From positions 1,178,001 to 1,242,000 of the forward strand of contig QNUV01000021.1 of NCBI GenBank assembly GCA_003339645.1: DNA of 64,000 nucleotides, written 5' to 3'. Below are positions 53,647 to 62,933 of this stretch, piece by piece. Both the position numbers and the translations under genes were made by a program. The DNA is from Microbacterium arborescens (GTDB taxonomy: Bacteria; Actinomycetota; Actinomycetes; Actinomycetales; Microbacteriaceae). The notes beneath the pieces were generated by a model, which was given only the letters and a program-made list of their open reading frames with translations, did not search any database and was not told where the DNA came from. Each line of letters opens with the position of its first letter. The first letter of the stretch is position 1.

Positions 53647-54963
53647 ATGACGCTGGTCATGGGGGTCGACTCGTCGACCCAATCGTGCAAGGTCGTGATC
53701 GTCGATGCCGACACCGGTCGGGTCGTCCGGGAGGGGCGCGCGCCCCACCCGGACGGCACGAGCGTCGACCCCGAGTCGTGGTGGACCGCACTGCAGGCGG
53801 CGATCGAGTTGGCGGGCGGGATGGCGGACGTCGCGGCCTGGTCCATCGGCGGGCAGCAGCACGGCCTCGTCGCGCTCGACGAGCGGGGCGCCGTCGTGCG
53901 CGACGCGCTGCTGTGGAACGACACGAGATCGGCGCAGGCGGCATCCGATCTCGTCGCCGAATACGGCGCCGACCGGCTCGCCGAGCGCACCGGGCTCGTG
54001 CCCGTCGCCTCGTTCACCATCAGCAAGCTGCGGTGGCTGCGCGACCACGAGCCGGAGAACGCCGCACGCACGGCGGCCGTGGCTCTGCCGCACGACTGGC
54101 TGACCTGGCGCCTGCGCGGCTTCGGCCCGGTCGCCGACCGTGCGGCCGGGGCCACCGCTCTGGCCGAGCTCGTCACGGATCGCTCCGACGCCTCGGGGAC
54201 CGGCTACTGGAGCGCTGTCACGGGCGAGTACGACCGCGAGCTGCTCGTGTCCGCTCTCGGGCACGATGCCGTGGTTCCGCGGGTCCTCGCCGCCGACGAG
54301 TGGGTGAAGGACCGGGACGGCCGCCGAGTCGCGGCGGGCGCCGGCGACAACGCGGCATCCGCTCTCGGCGTCGGCGCGGGCGTCGGCGACGTCGTCGTCT
54401 CGATCGGCACGTCGGGCACGGTCTTCGCCGTGAGCGAGACGCCCGCGGTCGACGCGACCGGGACCGTGGCGGGCTTCGCGTCAGCCGACGGGCATCACCT
54501 GCCGCTCGTGTGCACGCTCAATGCCGCACGGGTGCTCGATGTCGTCGCCGCTCTGCTGGGGGTCGACCACGACGGCCTGTCGCGCCTCGCGCTGTCGGCC
54601 GAGCCCGGGGCGGGAGGGCTGACGCTCGTGCCGTACTTCGAGGGCGAACGCACGCCCAATCTGCCGGACGCGACAGCCTCGCTGACCGGGTTGACGCTCG
54701 CCTCGACCACGCGCGAGAACCTCGCCCGTGGCGCGGTCGAGGGGATGCTGGCAGGTCTCGGTGCCGGGCTCGACGCGCTGCGCGACCAGGGCGTGCCGCT
54801 GCGGCGCGTGCTGCTGGTCGGCGGGGGAGCGCGATCGGCCGCCGTGCAGCAGATCGCCCCCGCGGTGTTCGGTCTCGACGTCGAGGTGCCCGCGCCGGGC
54901 GAGTACGTCGCGCTCGGCGCGGCTGAGCAGGCCCGCCGCGTCGCCGCGGCGGGTGCCCGTTAG
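53647..54963 (+). CDS. xylB: Xylulokinase
   Basis: 438-aa FGGY-family kinase phosphorylating D-xylulose to xylulose-5-phosphate. [14 protein letters not shown] at the N-terminus, [29 protein letters not shown] and [15 protein letters not shown] are all standard. AGAAGAGGA precedes the ATG. Second gene of the xyl operon, 48 bp after xylA; no xylose transporter follows. Confidence 0.96.
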   Translation: MTLVMGVDSSTQSCKVVIVDADTGRVVREGRAPHPDGTSVDPESWWTALQAAIELAGGMADVAAWSIGGQQHGLVALDERGAVVRDALLWNDTRSAQAASDLVAEYGADRLAERTGLVPVASFTISKLRWLRDHEPENAARTAAVALPHDWLTWRLRGFGPVADRAAGATALAELVTDRSDASGTGYWSAVTGEYDRELLVSALGHDAVVPRVLAADEWVKDRDGRRVAAGAGDNAASALGVGAGVGDVVVSIGTSGTVFAVSETPAVDATGTVAGFASADGHHLPLVCTLNAARVLDVVAALLGVDHDGLSRLALSAEPGAGGLTLVPYFEGERTPNLPDATASLTGLTLASTTRENLARGAVEGMLAGLGAGLDALRDQGVPLRRVLLVGGGARSAAVQQIAPAVFGLDVEVPAPGEYVALGAAEQARRVAAAGAR

Positions 54964-54969
54964 ATCGCC

Positions 54970-55815
54970 TCAGACGTGGTCGCGCCAGGAGTGCTTCGGC
55001 TCGTAGCCCAGAAGCCTGCGCGCCTTCTCGGTGGAGAAGAGCGACTCGTTCGTTCCGAGGTCGCCGCGGATCTCGACGTCGGGAAACACCTCGGCCACGA
55101 GCTCCGAGTTCGGGCGTGACATGACGGTGTCGGCGGCGGCGATGAGGAACCGGTCGAAGCCCGTCGGCGCGTTCTCGAGCGCACGCAGAACCGCTTGGGC
55201 GCCGTCGCGCGCGTCGATATAGCTCCACACGTTCCACTTGCGGCGCATCGGGTCGGCGTCGAACGAGGGGAACTCGGCGTAGTCCTCGGGCACCATGACG
55301 TTCGAGAATCGCAGCGCCGTGATCGACAGTCCGGGGTGCCAGCGTACGAGCTCGATCGCGAGCTGCTCCTCGAGATGCTTCACGAGCGAGTACACCGACT
55401 CGGGGCGGGCGGGGTACTCCTCGTCGACGGGGATGTACGGCGGCGGTACATCGAAGGGCAGCCCCTGCACCGTCTCGCTCGAGGCGTAGACGATCCGGTC
55501 GATGCCGAGCCGGGTCGCGGCGTGGAAGACGTTGAAGGTCGCGGCCATGTTGTTGTGGAACGTCGCGATGTCGGGCCGGACACCGGGCGCGGGGACGGCG
55601 CCGAGGTGCACGATCGCGTCGACGCCGTCGTGGCGGTCGCCGACCGAGCCGAAAGCGTCGACGACCTGGCCGTAGTCGGTCAGGTCGATCTGCACGAACG
55701 CGGGGCCGCGCCTGCCGATCACGTCGAAGCCGATGACCTCGTGGCCTGCCGCCGTGAGCTCACGAGCGACGACCGTGCCGAGTTTTCCCGATGATCCCGT
55801 CAGTGCGATCCGCAT
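54970..55815 (-). CDS. NAD-dependent epimerase/dehydratase family protein
   Basis: 281-aa extended SDR, with TGSSGKLGTVVARELTAAGHEV (cofactor site) and catalytic YSLVKHLEE (Y-x3-K). It keeps the ASSETVQG serine region. Homologues act on sugar acids such as uronates. It converges with xylB, 6 bp apart, so it could belong to the same sugar-use theme, but its strand gives separate control. Confidence 0.83.
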   Translation of the reverse strand: MRIALTGSSGKLGTVVARELTAAGHEVIGFDVIGRRGPAFVQIDLTDYGQVVDAFGSVGDRHDGVDAIVHLGAVPAPGVRPDIATFHNNMAATFNVFHAATRLGIDRIVYASSETVQGLPFDVPPPYIPVDEEYPARPESVYSLVKHLEEQLAIELVRWHPGLSITALRFSNVMVPEDYAEFPSFDADPMRRKWNVWSYIDARDGAQAVLRALENAPTGFDRFLIAAADTVMSRPNSELVAEVFPDVEIRGDLGTNESLFSTEKARRLLGYEPKHSWRDHV

Positions 55816-55868
55816 GAGAACAGCGTCGCACACGGCGGTGCCACCGGGGGCGGCTAGGCTCGTTCCTC

Positions 55869-56408
55869 ATGGCTGCCGGGGCGACGATCCACACGTTCGA
55901 TGCGACGCTCGCCGACGTCGACCGCGGCGTGTACGAGTCGTTCGCCCTGCGCGTCGCGCGGCATCCCTCCGAGACCGACGCCTTCATGCTGACCCGGTTG
56001 TTGGCGTACTGCCTCGAGTACGAGGAGGGCATCGACTTCACCGAGGGCATCGCCGCGAAGGACGAGCCCGCCGTGCTCGTGCGCGACCTGACGGGATCGA
56101 TCGTCGCCTGGATCGAGGTGGGGGCGCCGGATGCCGCGCGCCTGCACCTCGGCAGCAAGCAGGCCGATCGCGTCGCCGTCTACACGCAGCGCAATCCCGG
56201 TCCGATCGTGGCCGCGTGGGCGGGGAAGAAGATCCACCGCGTCTCGGAGATCGCCCTCAACAGCTTCGAGCCGGGCTTCATCGACACCCTCGTCTTGGCG
56301 CTCGACCGCCGCAACACCGTGACGGTCTCGGTCACCGAGCGCCACCTCTACGTCGAGCTCAACGGCGTCACCGCCGAGTCCGACGTCATCACTCAGCCCG
56401 CGGGCTGA
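55869..56408 (+). CDS. YaeQ family protein
   Basis: 179-aa protein of the YaeQ family, a PD-(D/E)XK-like fold of unknown role. Family stretches are clear: RHPSETDAFMLTRLLAYCLEYEEGIDFTEGI and WIEVGAPDAARLHLGSKQADRVAVYT. TAGGCT lies 8 nt before the ATG. Its end overlaps the convergent gene by 16 bp. Confidence 0.93.
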   Translation: MAAGATIHTFDATLADVDRGVYESFALRVARHPSETDAFMLTRLLAYCLEYEEGIDFTEGIAAKDEPAVLVRDLTGSIVAWIEVGAPDAARLHLGSKQADRVAVYTQRNPGPIVAAWAGKKIHRVSEIALNSFEPGFIDTLVLALDRRNTVTVSVTERHLYVELNGVTAESDVITQPAG

Positions 56409-57232
56409 CTCGCCGCTTCGCCGGGCGCCTCCGGTGCGGCGGAGGACGCCGGCGCCTCCGACACGAAGACGTCGACGCCGGCATCCGTCAGCACGAACTG
56501 CAGCCCGGTGCCGAGGGGATATCGCTCGAGGAGCTCGTCGGGCTGATCCTCCCAGACGATGAAAGAGACGGCCGCGGGGAAGGCGCCGGCGGAGCAGCCT
56601 TGGTAGAACACCCCGCTGCGCGAGCCGTCACCGGATGTCTCATCGTCGATGCGCGCGACGGAGAGGCAGACGTTGTCGTTTCCCCGCCAGGTGTCGGTGG
56701 AGCGGAACACCGACAGGCCGAGGAACTTCTCGAACGACCCCGGCTCGACCCCGCCACTGTACGGCCGCATGAATGCGGGGATCTCCTCGCCCGTGGGCAG
56801 CAGCGTGGTGACGTGGGAGATTCTCGCATCCGGCGGCAACGCGGTCGCGGTCGATGCGCTGCGGGCCGTCGCGAACGCGGTGATCCCCACCGAGAGGGCG
56901 GCCACCGCGACGAGCGAACCGGCCCACATGAGGATCGAGCGCAGCGGCCGCGCGCGGCGCGCCGTCGGTTCCGCGACGCCATCCCCCGGCTCGTCATGCC
57001 GCGGCTCGTCGGATCGGGCCGTTGGCAGGTCCGTGAGCGTGTCGATGGTCGACGGACGCACGGGCTCCGGATCGGGCTCGCGTGCGTGCGTGCGCGGTAT
57101 TCGTTCCGCGCGTTCGCGCTGTTCGAGCTCCGTCAGTCGAGCCAGCGCAGCGGGATCGTCGGCGATGTCACCGCCCGGCGCGTAGGCGCGGAGGCGGAGC
57201 GCGCGGAGCTCGGCGGCCACACCCTCGTCCAT
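56393..57232 (-). CDS. Single-pass membrane protein of unknown function
   Basis: 279 aa. A cytoplasmic Arg/Pro/Asp-rich half (about 100 residues) is followed by one helix (ILMWAGSLVAVAALSVGITAFATA) and an extracytoplasmic domain with two cysteines (NVCLSVAR, FYQGCSAGAFPAAVSF) that resembles DUF-type sensor domains but is not recognised. CACGAT lies 6 nt before the ATG at 57232. It overlaps yaeQ at the 3' end. Confidence 0.75.
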   Translation of the reverse strand: MDEGVAAELRALRLRAYAPGGDIADDPAALARLTELEQRERAERIPRTHAREPDPEPVRPSTIDTLTDLPTARSDEPRHDEPGDGVAEPTARRARPLRSILMWAGSLVAVAALSVGITAFATARSASTATALPPDARISHVTTLLPTGEEIPAFMRPYSGGVEPGSFEKFLGLSVFRSTDTWRGNDNVCLSVARIDDETSGDGSRSGVFYQGCSAGAFPAAVSFIVWEDQPDELLERYPLGTGLQFVLTDAGVDVFVSEAPASSAAPEAPGEAASQPAG

Positions 57233-57324
57233 CCCTGCATCGTGGCACATCCCGACATCGGTGGGGGCCTCGGCCGTTGTCAAGCGTTCAGCGCATCCCG
57301 AGCAGATGCCGCTATTTTTGTGCG

Positions 57325-57420
57325 ATGACGCATCGAGCCTCGAAGGCCTCCGACTCCGACAGTCCCGGCGCCCGGGTGACCCCGGGCGCGTCCCGTCTCG
57401 CGAGCGAGGTCCGCCGGTGA
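57325..57420 (+). CDS. Leaderless 31-aa leader peptide gene upstream of the CNNM transporter
   Basis: ATG at 57325 lies exactly 6 nt after TATTTT (57313-57318), the best -10 box in this gap. The frame encodes 31 residues (MTHRASKASDSDSPGARVTP...) rich in Ser and Arg and ends in a TGA that overlaps the GTG start of the next gene (GTGA). It is probably a coupling leader rather than a functional peptide; no attenuator-type residue run is obvious. Confidence 0.5.
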   Translation: MTHRASKASDSDSPGARVTPGASRLASEVRR

Positions 57421-58727
57421 ACGGCGACCTGCTCCTCAACATCGTCCTCGTCGTCGTCTTCGTGCTGATCGGTGGTGTGTTCGCCGCCACCGAGATGGCC
57501 CTCGTCACGTTGCGCGAGAGCCAGGTCAACGCGCTCGCCCTCCGCGGCAAACGGGGCGAGAAGGTGGCCGCGCTCGCGCGGAACCCCAACACGTTCCTCT
57601 CCGCCGTGCAGATCGGTGTGACGGTCGCGGGCTTCGCCTCGGCGGCGTACGGCGCCTCGTCGATCGCGCCCTCGCTCGCCCCGCTGCTGGTGTCGTGGGG
57701 GCTGTCCGATGCCGCCGCGATGACCGTGGCGACGATCGTGCTGACCCTGATCATCGCCTACCTCTCGCTCGTGCTCGGCGAGCTGGTGCCCAAGCGCCTC
57801 GCGATCCAGCGCAACGCCGCCTTCGCGTACGGTGTCGCTCCGGTGCTCAACGGCTTCGCGAAGCTCATGCGCCCGGTGATCTGGCTGCTCTCGCTCTCGA
57901 CCAACCTGCTCGTGCGGCTGCTGGGGGGCGACCCGAACAAGACCGGCGAGGAGCTCAGCGACGAGGAGCTCCGCGACATCGTGTCGAGTCACGAGGGCCT
58001 TCCCGAGGACGAGCGGCGCATCCTCGACGACGTGCTGTCGCTGCGCGACCGTCAGCTGAGCGAGGTGATGCGTCCGCGACCCGAAGTGGTGTCGCTGCCG
58101 GGCGGCGAGACCGTCGGCGCGGCCGCCGCGCTCGTTCGCGATCTGCCGTACTCGCGGTACCCGATCATCGATCAGACCATCGACGATGTGGCCGGATTCG
58201 TCCACGTGCGCGACGTCCTGGATGCCGCGGGCACCGACGACACGCAGTCCCTCCAGTCGATCGTGCGACCGATCCGCTACTTTCCCTCGACCGCGCGGCT
58301 GCTGCCGACCCTCACGTCGATGCGCGCCGAGGGCAGCCAGATCGCGGTCGTCGTCGACGAGTACGGCGGCACCGACGGCATCGTCACCCTCGAGGACCTC
58401 GTCGAGGAGGTCGTCGGCGAGATCGTCGACGAATACGACACCGAGGTGATGCCGCATCCGCTCGCCGGCGACGGCGGACCGGTGGACGGGCGGCTGAACC
58501 TGCAGGATTTCGAGGAGGCCACCGGCATCTCGATCCCGCGCGGGACGTCCGACACCGTGGCCGGCTTCGTGATCGAGCAGCTCGGGCGCCTCGCGCGGGT
58601 CGGCGATCGCATCGAGGTCGACGGCGCGACGATCGAGGTGACGCGACTGGACCGTCGTCGCATCGCGGAGCTGCATGTGGCGCGGGCGTCGACGGAGGGC
58701 ACGGCGGCGGTGCCTGCCGACGGGTAG
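57417..58727 (+). CDS. Hemolysin-family (CNNM/CorC) membrane protein
   Basis: 436-aa protein: a DUF21 membrane domain with three to four helices ([25 protein letters not shown] at the start), two CBS domains (RPRPEVVSL... and IVRPIRYFP...), and a CorC_HlyC domain at the C-terminus ([15 protein letters not shown]...). CNNM/CorB proteins export Mg2+ or related ions; 'hemolysin' is a historical name. GTG 57417 overlaps the leader peptide stop. The TAG stop lies inside the -10 box of nhaA. Confidence 0.88.
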   Translation: MNGDLLLNIVLVVVFVLIGGVFAATEMALVTLRESQVNALALRGKRGEKVAALARNPNTFLSAVQIGVTVAGFASAAYGASSIAPSLAPLLVSWGLSDAAAMTVATIVLTLIIAYLSLVLGELVPKRLAIQRNAAFAYGVAPVLNGFAKLMRPVIWLLSLSTNLLVRLLGGDPNKTGEELSDEELRDIVSSHEGLPEDERRILDDVLSLRDRQLSEVMRPRPEVVSLPGGETVGAAAALVRDLPYSRYPIIDQTIDDVAGFVHVRDVLDAAGTDDTQSLQSIVRPIRYFPSTARLLPTLTSMRAEGSQIAVVVDEYGGTDGIVTLEDLVEEVVGEIVDEYDTEVMPHPLAGDGGPVDGRLNLQDFEEATGISIPRGTSDTVAGFVIEQLGRLARVGDRIEVDGATIEVTRLDRRRIAELHVARASTEGTAAVPADG

Positions 58728-58736
58728 GCTGGGGGC

Positions 58737-58806
58737 TCGGTGCGTCGGGAAGTCTGGTCGACATGTCCGTCGGCGACTGCCGACGGAGGATCGAGAGGCT
58801 CCTCAC
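58737..58806 (+). promoter_or_regulatory. Candidate nhaA-I (Li+/Na+) riboswitch
   Basis: TAGGCT (58725-58730) would start an mRNA near 58737. The ~70-nt leader contains GTGCGTCGGGAAGTCTGGTC and a perfect hairpin CCGTCGGC-GACT-GCCGACGG (58767-58786), then a purine-rich tract before the nhaA ATG. The 'CGGGAAGTCTGGT' core and the gene context recall the nhaA-I motif, a lithium/sodium sensor. I am not certain that motif extends to this lineage. Confidence 0.45.
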
Positions 58807-60072
58807 ATGTACGACGCTCTTCCCCGCCGAGCCCGCCTGCGCCGCTGGCTGTCCCGTGAGACGACGGGCGGCGCGCTGCTCCTCGCGGCCGCGGCCCTCG
58901 CGCTGATCTGGGCGAACTCGCCCCTCGCCGCCTCCTACACCGCGTTGTCGGAGTTCACGATCGGGCCCGCGGCGCTGCACCTCGACCTCTCGCTGTCGAC
59001 GTGGGCCGCGGACGGCCTGCTCGCGCTGTTCTTCTTCGTCGTGGGCGTCGAGCTCAAGCACGAGTTCGTCGCGGGCAGTCTCCGCCGCCCGCGCGAGGCG
59101 GCGGTGCCGGTGCTGGCGGCGGTGGGCGGGATGCTGCTGCCCGCGATCCTCTTCACCGCCGTGATCCTCGTCACGGGCGACACCGAGGCGCTGCGCGGGT
59201 GGGCGATCCCGACCGCGACCGACATCGCGTTCGCACTCGCGGTGCTGGCGATCTTCGGGCGCGGTCTCCCGCCGGGGCTGCGTACGTTCCTGCTGACCCT
59301 CGCCGTCGTCGACGATCTGCTCGCGATCCTGATCATCGCGATCTTCTACACCGCGACGATCCACATCGTGGCGCTCGCGGTGGCGCTCGCGACCGCGGCG
59401 GTGTTCGCCGTCGTCGTCCGGCAGCGATGGGCCCGGTGGTGGATGCTGCTGCCGCTCGGGCTCGTCGTCTGGGGCTTCCTCCACGCCTCCGGCGTCCATG
59501 CCACGATCGCGGGGGTGCTGCTCGGGTTCGCCGTCCCCGCCCGGCCGGTGCACGGCGAGAGCGTGGCGCGCACCGACACGTACGACGACCTCGTGCGTCC
59601 CTTCTCCTCGGGTATCGCTCTCCCCGTGTTCGCGTTCTTCGCGGCCGGGGTCAGCGTGGTCGGGACCAGCGATCCGCTCGCGGTCGTCGCGCAGCCCGTC
59701 GTGCTCGCGATCATCGTCGGCCTGGTCGTCGGCAAGGCGGCCGGCGTGCTGGGGACCACCGCGCTCGTCACCCGGACGACGCCGCTCCGGCTGCCGGACG
59801 GCGTCGGGATGCGCGATCTTCTGCCCATCGGGCTGCTCTGCGGGATCGGGTTCACGGTGTCGCTGCTCATCACGGGGTTGTCCTTCGCCGACGGCGTCCA
59901 CACCGACGGCGCCCGGCTCGGCGTGCTCCTGGGAACGCTGCTGTCCGCCGCGGGAGCCGCCGTGCTGCTCAGCCGGAGTGCTCGACGCGCCCGGGCGGCC
60001 GCCGCGGACGCGCCCGCCGCGCACACCATCGATGGCGACGGACCTGCGCTGGGGTACGACCGCGACGAGTGA
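58807..60072 (+). CDS. nhaA: Na+/H+ antiporter NhaA
   Basis: 421-aa 11-12 TM antiporter exporting Na+ or Li+ against H+. The ion-binding Asp pair is in [10 protein letters not shown] (about residues 164-165); [14 protein letters not shown] and [13 protein letters not shown] are further family marks. GAGAGG lies about 8 nt before the ATG. The candidate riboswitch occupies the leader. Confidence 0.95.
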   Translation: MYDALPRRARLRRWLSRETTGGALLLAAAALALIWANSPLAASYTALSEFTIGPAALHLDLSLSTWAADGLLALFFFVVGVELKHEFVAGSLRRPREAAVPVLAAVGGMLLPAILFTAVILVTGDTEALRGWAIPTATDIAFALAVLAIFGRGLPPGLRTFLLTLAVVDDLLAILIIAIFYTATIHIVALAVALATAAVFAVVVRQRWARWWMLLPLGLVVWGFLHASGVHATIAGVLLGFAVPARPVHGESVARTDTYDDLVRPFSSGIALPVFAFFAAGVSVVGTSDPLAVVAQPVVLAIIVGLVVGKAAGVLGTTALVTRTTPLRLPDGVGMRDLLPIGLLCGIGFTVSLLITGLSFADGVHTDGARLGVLLGTLLSAAGAAVLLSRSARRARAAAADAPAAHTIDGDGPALGYDRDE

Positions 60073-60185
60073 CCGACGGCGCAGACGTTCGTGTTCCGGA
60101 TCATCCCGTCTCATGGATGGGCGAGCGCGTCAATCCCTCGGCGTGCGACGTGCGCGAGGCCCCGCCCGCGTCTTAGGATGCCGAG

Positions 60186-60740
60186 GTGCCCGATGTCCCG
60201 ACGCCCACGCATTACTGGTACCCGTCGGACTCGGACGATCCGGGGACTCCTCGCGAGCGCGGCATCGCCGTGCTCCAGGCGTTCCGGCTCTATCGCGCCG
60301 CGGAAGCTGCCATGCGCCGCCGCACGCGGGATTCCATGTCGATGGGCGAGAACGAGCTGCTCGTGCTCCGCTATCTCATCAAGGCGCACGGCGAGGGGCG
60401 TCTCGTCGGGCCGACCGAGCTCTCCCGCTACCTCGGCATCTCGACGGCCTCGACGACGGCGCTGATCGACCGGCTGCAGAAGTCCGGCCACGTCACCCGT
60501 CAGGCCCACCCCAGCGACCGGCGCAGCGTCCATGTGGTCGCCACGGAGAAGTCGGACGAAGAGGTGCGCGAGACCCTCGGGCGGATGCACGAGCGCATGA
60601 TCGCCGCCGTCGACGGCATGTCGGCAGAGGAGGCGCGCATCGTCATCGCGTGTCTCGGGCGCCTGCAGCAGGCCGTCGACGAGGTCGACGCCCACGCGCC
60701 CGATCCGCGCGCCGTTCAGGCCCGCAGCGACCGCGCCTGA
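60186..60740 (+). CDS. MarR-family regulator
   Basis: 184-aa winged-helix regulator. The reading head is GPTELSRYLGISTASTTALIDRLQKSGHVTRQAHPSDRRSVHVVAT, with the DxRxxxV wing. A ~30-residue Pro/Asp-rich head is unusual. TAGGAT lies 6 nt before the GTG start. Targets unknown. Confidence 0.9.
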   Translation: MPDVPTPTHYWYPSDSDDPGTPRERGIAVLQAFRLYRAAEAAMRRRTRDSMSMGENELLVLRYLIKAHGEGRLVGPTELSRYLGISTASTTALIDRLQKSGHVTRQAHPSDRRSVHVVATEKSDEEVRETLGRMHERMIAAVDGMSAEEARIVIACLGRLQQAVDEVDAHAPDPRAVQARSDRA

Positions 60741-60814
60741 CAGGTAGCTAGTCACCGGAGAAAGCCCGCGAATTGACATTCGTCAAGCGGGGAACCGCGT
60801 GACACCATGAGAAC

Positions 60815-61066
60815 ATGTGTTCCCTTCCGGTGACCCCGACCGAGGAGCGCTTCACCATCGAGGGCCAGGTGGTGACGTCGTTCTCGGGCGTGGTCTCGCG
60901 CCTGGCCGCCGCGCATCCGTCCCTCGCCGTCGTCGACATCGAGCGGGTCGTGCTGCGCGAGTGGGAGGCGTTCAGCGCCAGCCGTCCGGTGGTGGTTCCG
61001 ATCGGCGTCGAAGAGGGTGCCGCCGAGATGCTTGCAGTCGAGACCTCGGCTCAGATCGACGGCTGA
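60815..61066 (+). CDS. Three-helix-bundle dimerisation domain protein
   Basis: 83-aa protein. Residues ~20-50 (VVSRLAAAHPSLAVVDIERVVLREWEAF) fit the small three-helix bundle domain seen in many actinobacterial proteins (DUF3562-like). Function unknown. Confidence 0.65.
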   Translation: MCSLPVTPTEERFTIEGQVVTSFSGVVSRLAAAHPSLAVVDIERVVLREWEAFSASRPVVVPIGVEEGAAEMLAVETSAQIDG

Positions 61067-61080
61067 CGGCCCCCGCGCCC

Positions 61081-61104
61081 ACGGTCCGTCGTTTATCGGA
61101 CCGT
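61081..61104. promoter_or_regulatory. Inverted repeat before the first DUF7882 gene
   Basis: ACGGTCCG-N8-CGGACCGT, perfect 8-bp arms, 12 bp before the -10 TAGGCT of the next gene. Could be a terminator for the preceding gene or an operator. Confidence 0.45.
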
Positions 61105-61127
61105 CTGTTGCGCGTTAGGCTCACTGC

Positions 61128-61445
61128 GTGGGCCGATTCATCTACGACACGCTGGGGAACTCCGTCGAGATCGACGACCGGACTCTGGCGCACCTGCGCA
61201 TCGTCATCATGAACAAGCTGCGCCGTTCCGAGCCGTTCATGTTCGACATCGATCTGCCTCGCGGGGGTGAGCGTCGCAGCTACTGGATCCACCCGTCCGT
61301 GCCGCTGCAGTTCCACTTCTCGGGCAGCAGGCAGCCGCGCATCAACCGCCACTGGGTCGAAGAGCTCATGCAGGTCGCCAGCGGCCCGGCAGGCCTGACG
61401 ATCGTCCCCGAGCCGGCCGAGGACGGCGCGCCCGAAGTCGGCTGA
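61128..61445 (+). CDS. DUF7882 protein
   Basis: 105-aa actinobacterial protein. It opens GRFIYDTLGNSVEIDDRTLAHLRIVIMNKLRRSEPF, followed by WIHPSVPLQFHFSG and WVEELMQVA, the DUF7882 pattern. Function unknown. TAGGCT lies 6 nt before the GTG start (leaderless). A paralogue is convergent 30 bp away. Confidence 0.82.
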   Translation: MGRFIYDTLGNSVEIDDRTLAHLRIVIMNKLRRSEPFMFDIDLPRGGERRSYWIHPSVPLQFHFSGSRQPRINRHWVEELMQVASGPAGLTIVPEPAEDGAPEVG

Positions 61446-61475
61446 GCGGCGTTGCCCGCTCTGCGCTGCGGCCGG

Positions 61476-61820
61476 TCAGGATGCGGCGTCGTTGCCCGTC
61501 GGGGCGACCGTGTCGGGGTCGTCGACGTGCTCGGTGACCACCATGATGCCGCCGGACGAGTTCGCGGAGTTCGCCATCTCCTCGACCCACTCGCGGCTGA
61601 GTGTCGTCGGCTCGGGGTCGTCGAAGGCGAACCGGAGCGGGATCGAGGGGTGCAGCCAGATCGTGCTGCGTCCCGTGGGCTCGCCGTCGGGGTGTCGCCA
61701 TGAGAGCGTGAAGCTCTCGCCGCGACGCAGCTTGGTGGCGATGACCACCTTGAGGTGCGCCAGCGTGCGGTCTTCGATGTGGATCGGCGATGCGCCGTCT
61801 CCGTAATAGATGGTGCCCAC
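61476..61820 (-). CDS. DUF7882 protein, paralogue
   Basis: 114 aa, aligning along its length with the neighbouring gene: GTIYYGDGASPIHIEDRTLAHLKVVIATKLRRGESF, IWLHPSIPLRFAFD, WVEEMANSA. The GTG at 61820 matches the start of the paralogue and lies about 9 nt after the AT-rich TTTAAT; longer frames are not supported. Confidence 0.8.
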   Translation of the reverse strand: MGTIYYGDGASPIHIEDRTLAHLKVVIATKLRRGESFTLSWRHPDGEPTGRSTIWLHPSIPLRFAFDDPEPTTLSREWVEEMANSANSSGGIMVVTEHVDDPDTVAPTGNDAAS

Positions 61821-61909
61821 GAGCACCACATTAAACGTCCGCGGGACGAAGCCCAATCTCATTGTCAAGGGCTCGACGCTCCGTGGATCGCGGATGAAAG
61901 TGGAAGCCG

Positions 61910-62050
61910 ATGATGTTCGATCCGCGCCCCGATGACGAGCTCGAGCCGAAGCCCACCGGCTCGCTCGACGAGGACGTGTTCGCGGATCTGCCGGCTTTCG
62001 ATGTCGTCGACGGTGAACTGATGCCGCGCGCTCCGAAGCGCGGTCGGTGA
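61910..62050 (+). CDS. Small acidic protein, 46 aa
   Basis: Two consecutive ATG codons (61910, 61913) after GTGGAAG start a frame MMFDPRPDDELEPKPTGSLD... that ends PRAPKRGR and a TGA at 62048. Acidic body and basic tail, G/C third positions throughout. The stop overlaps the -10 box GACAAT of the next gene. No family recognised. Confidence 0.5.
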   Translation: MMFDPRPDDELEPKPTGSLDEDVFADLPAFDVVDGELMPRAPKRGR

Positions 62051-62060
62051 CAATGGCGGG

Positions 62061-62924
62061 ATGACGGCGAACGGGGCGCATACCGACGGCGGTGCGGGCG
62101 ACGAGTTCGACGCGGCGGCCGCTGAACTGCTGGTCGTGGCGCCCGCCGACTTCGTCGCCGCCCGCAACGCTCGCGCGACGGAGGCGCCCGGGGCGCTCGG
62201 CACGCGCATCCGCGGGTTGCGCAAGCCGACGGTGGCGGCGTGGGCGGTCAACCTGCTGAGCCGCGACCCGTCCTTCCGTGAGGCGCTCGAACTCTCCGGG
62301 GCGCTGCGTGAGGCGCAAGACGACCTCGACGCGGCTGAGCTCGCCCGACTCGGCAAGCAGCGGCGCGCCCTGGTCGCGGCGCTCGCGCGCCGCTCCGCCG
62401 ACCTGGCTGACGAGGCCGGTGTCGCGCTGTCGGCGGCGGCGCGCGACGAGGTGGAGCGCACCATCAATGCGGCCATCGTCGATGCCGTCGCGGGCGCGGT
62501 GGTGGGAGCGGGCCGGCTCGTGCGCACCCTCGAGCCGGGGTCGCTCGACTCCGAGACGCTGGCTGACCGCGTCGCGGGTTCGATTCCCGGTGTTGCCGAG
62601 GCGCCCGCGAGGCCGCGAGACGATCTCGCCGAACGGCGCGCGCGACGTGAGGCGGAGAAGCGCCGGCGCGAGGCGCAGCGCGAGGCGAGCGAAGCAGGCC
62701 GGGCGCTGGCCCGCGCGGAGGAACGCCGGTCGAGCGCGCGGGAACGGGCTGACCGGCTGCACGAGCGGGCCGAAGATCTTCGGCGGGACCTCGCACGGGT
62801 GTCCGAGGACGCCGAGCGGGCCGATGCCGCGGTCGACGACCTCGACGACGCCGTCGCGTCGGCGCGCGAGTCACTGGCGGCGGCGGAGCGCAAGGTGCGC
62901 GCGGCTGACGGCGACGGTCAATAG
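62061..62924 (+). CDS. Coiled-coil protein of unknown function
   Basis: 287 aa. The first ~150 residues are Ala-rich helical (FVAARNARATE... RIRGLRKPTVAAWAVNLLSRD), a conserved actinobacterial start; from ~200 to the end is a long charged coiled coil of RARREAEKRRREAQRE type. GACAAT lies 6 nt before the ATG. It is followed 10 bp later by another unknown gene, likely co-regulated. Confidence 0.78.
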   Translation: MTANGAHTDGGAGDEFDAAAAELLVVAPADFVAARNARATEAPGALGTRIRGLRKPTVAAWAVNLLSRDPSFREALELSGALREAQDDLDAAELARLGKQRRALVAALARRSADLADEAGVALSAAARDEVERTINAAIVDAVAGAVVGAGRLVRTLEPGSLDSETLADRVAGSIPGVAEAPARPRDDLAERRARREAEKRRREAQREASEAGRALARAEERRSSARERADRLHERAEDLRRDLARVSEDAERADAAVDDLDDAVASARESLAAAERKVRAADGDGQ

Positions 62925-62933
62925 CATCGAGGG

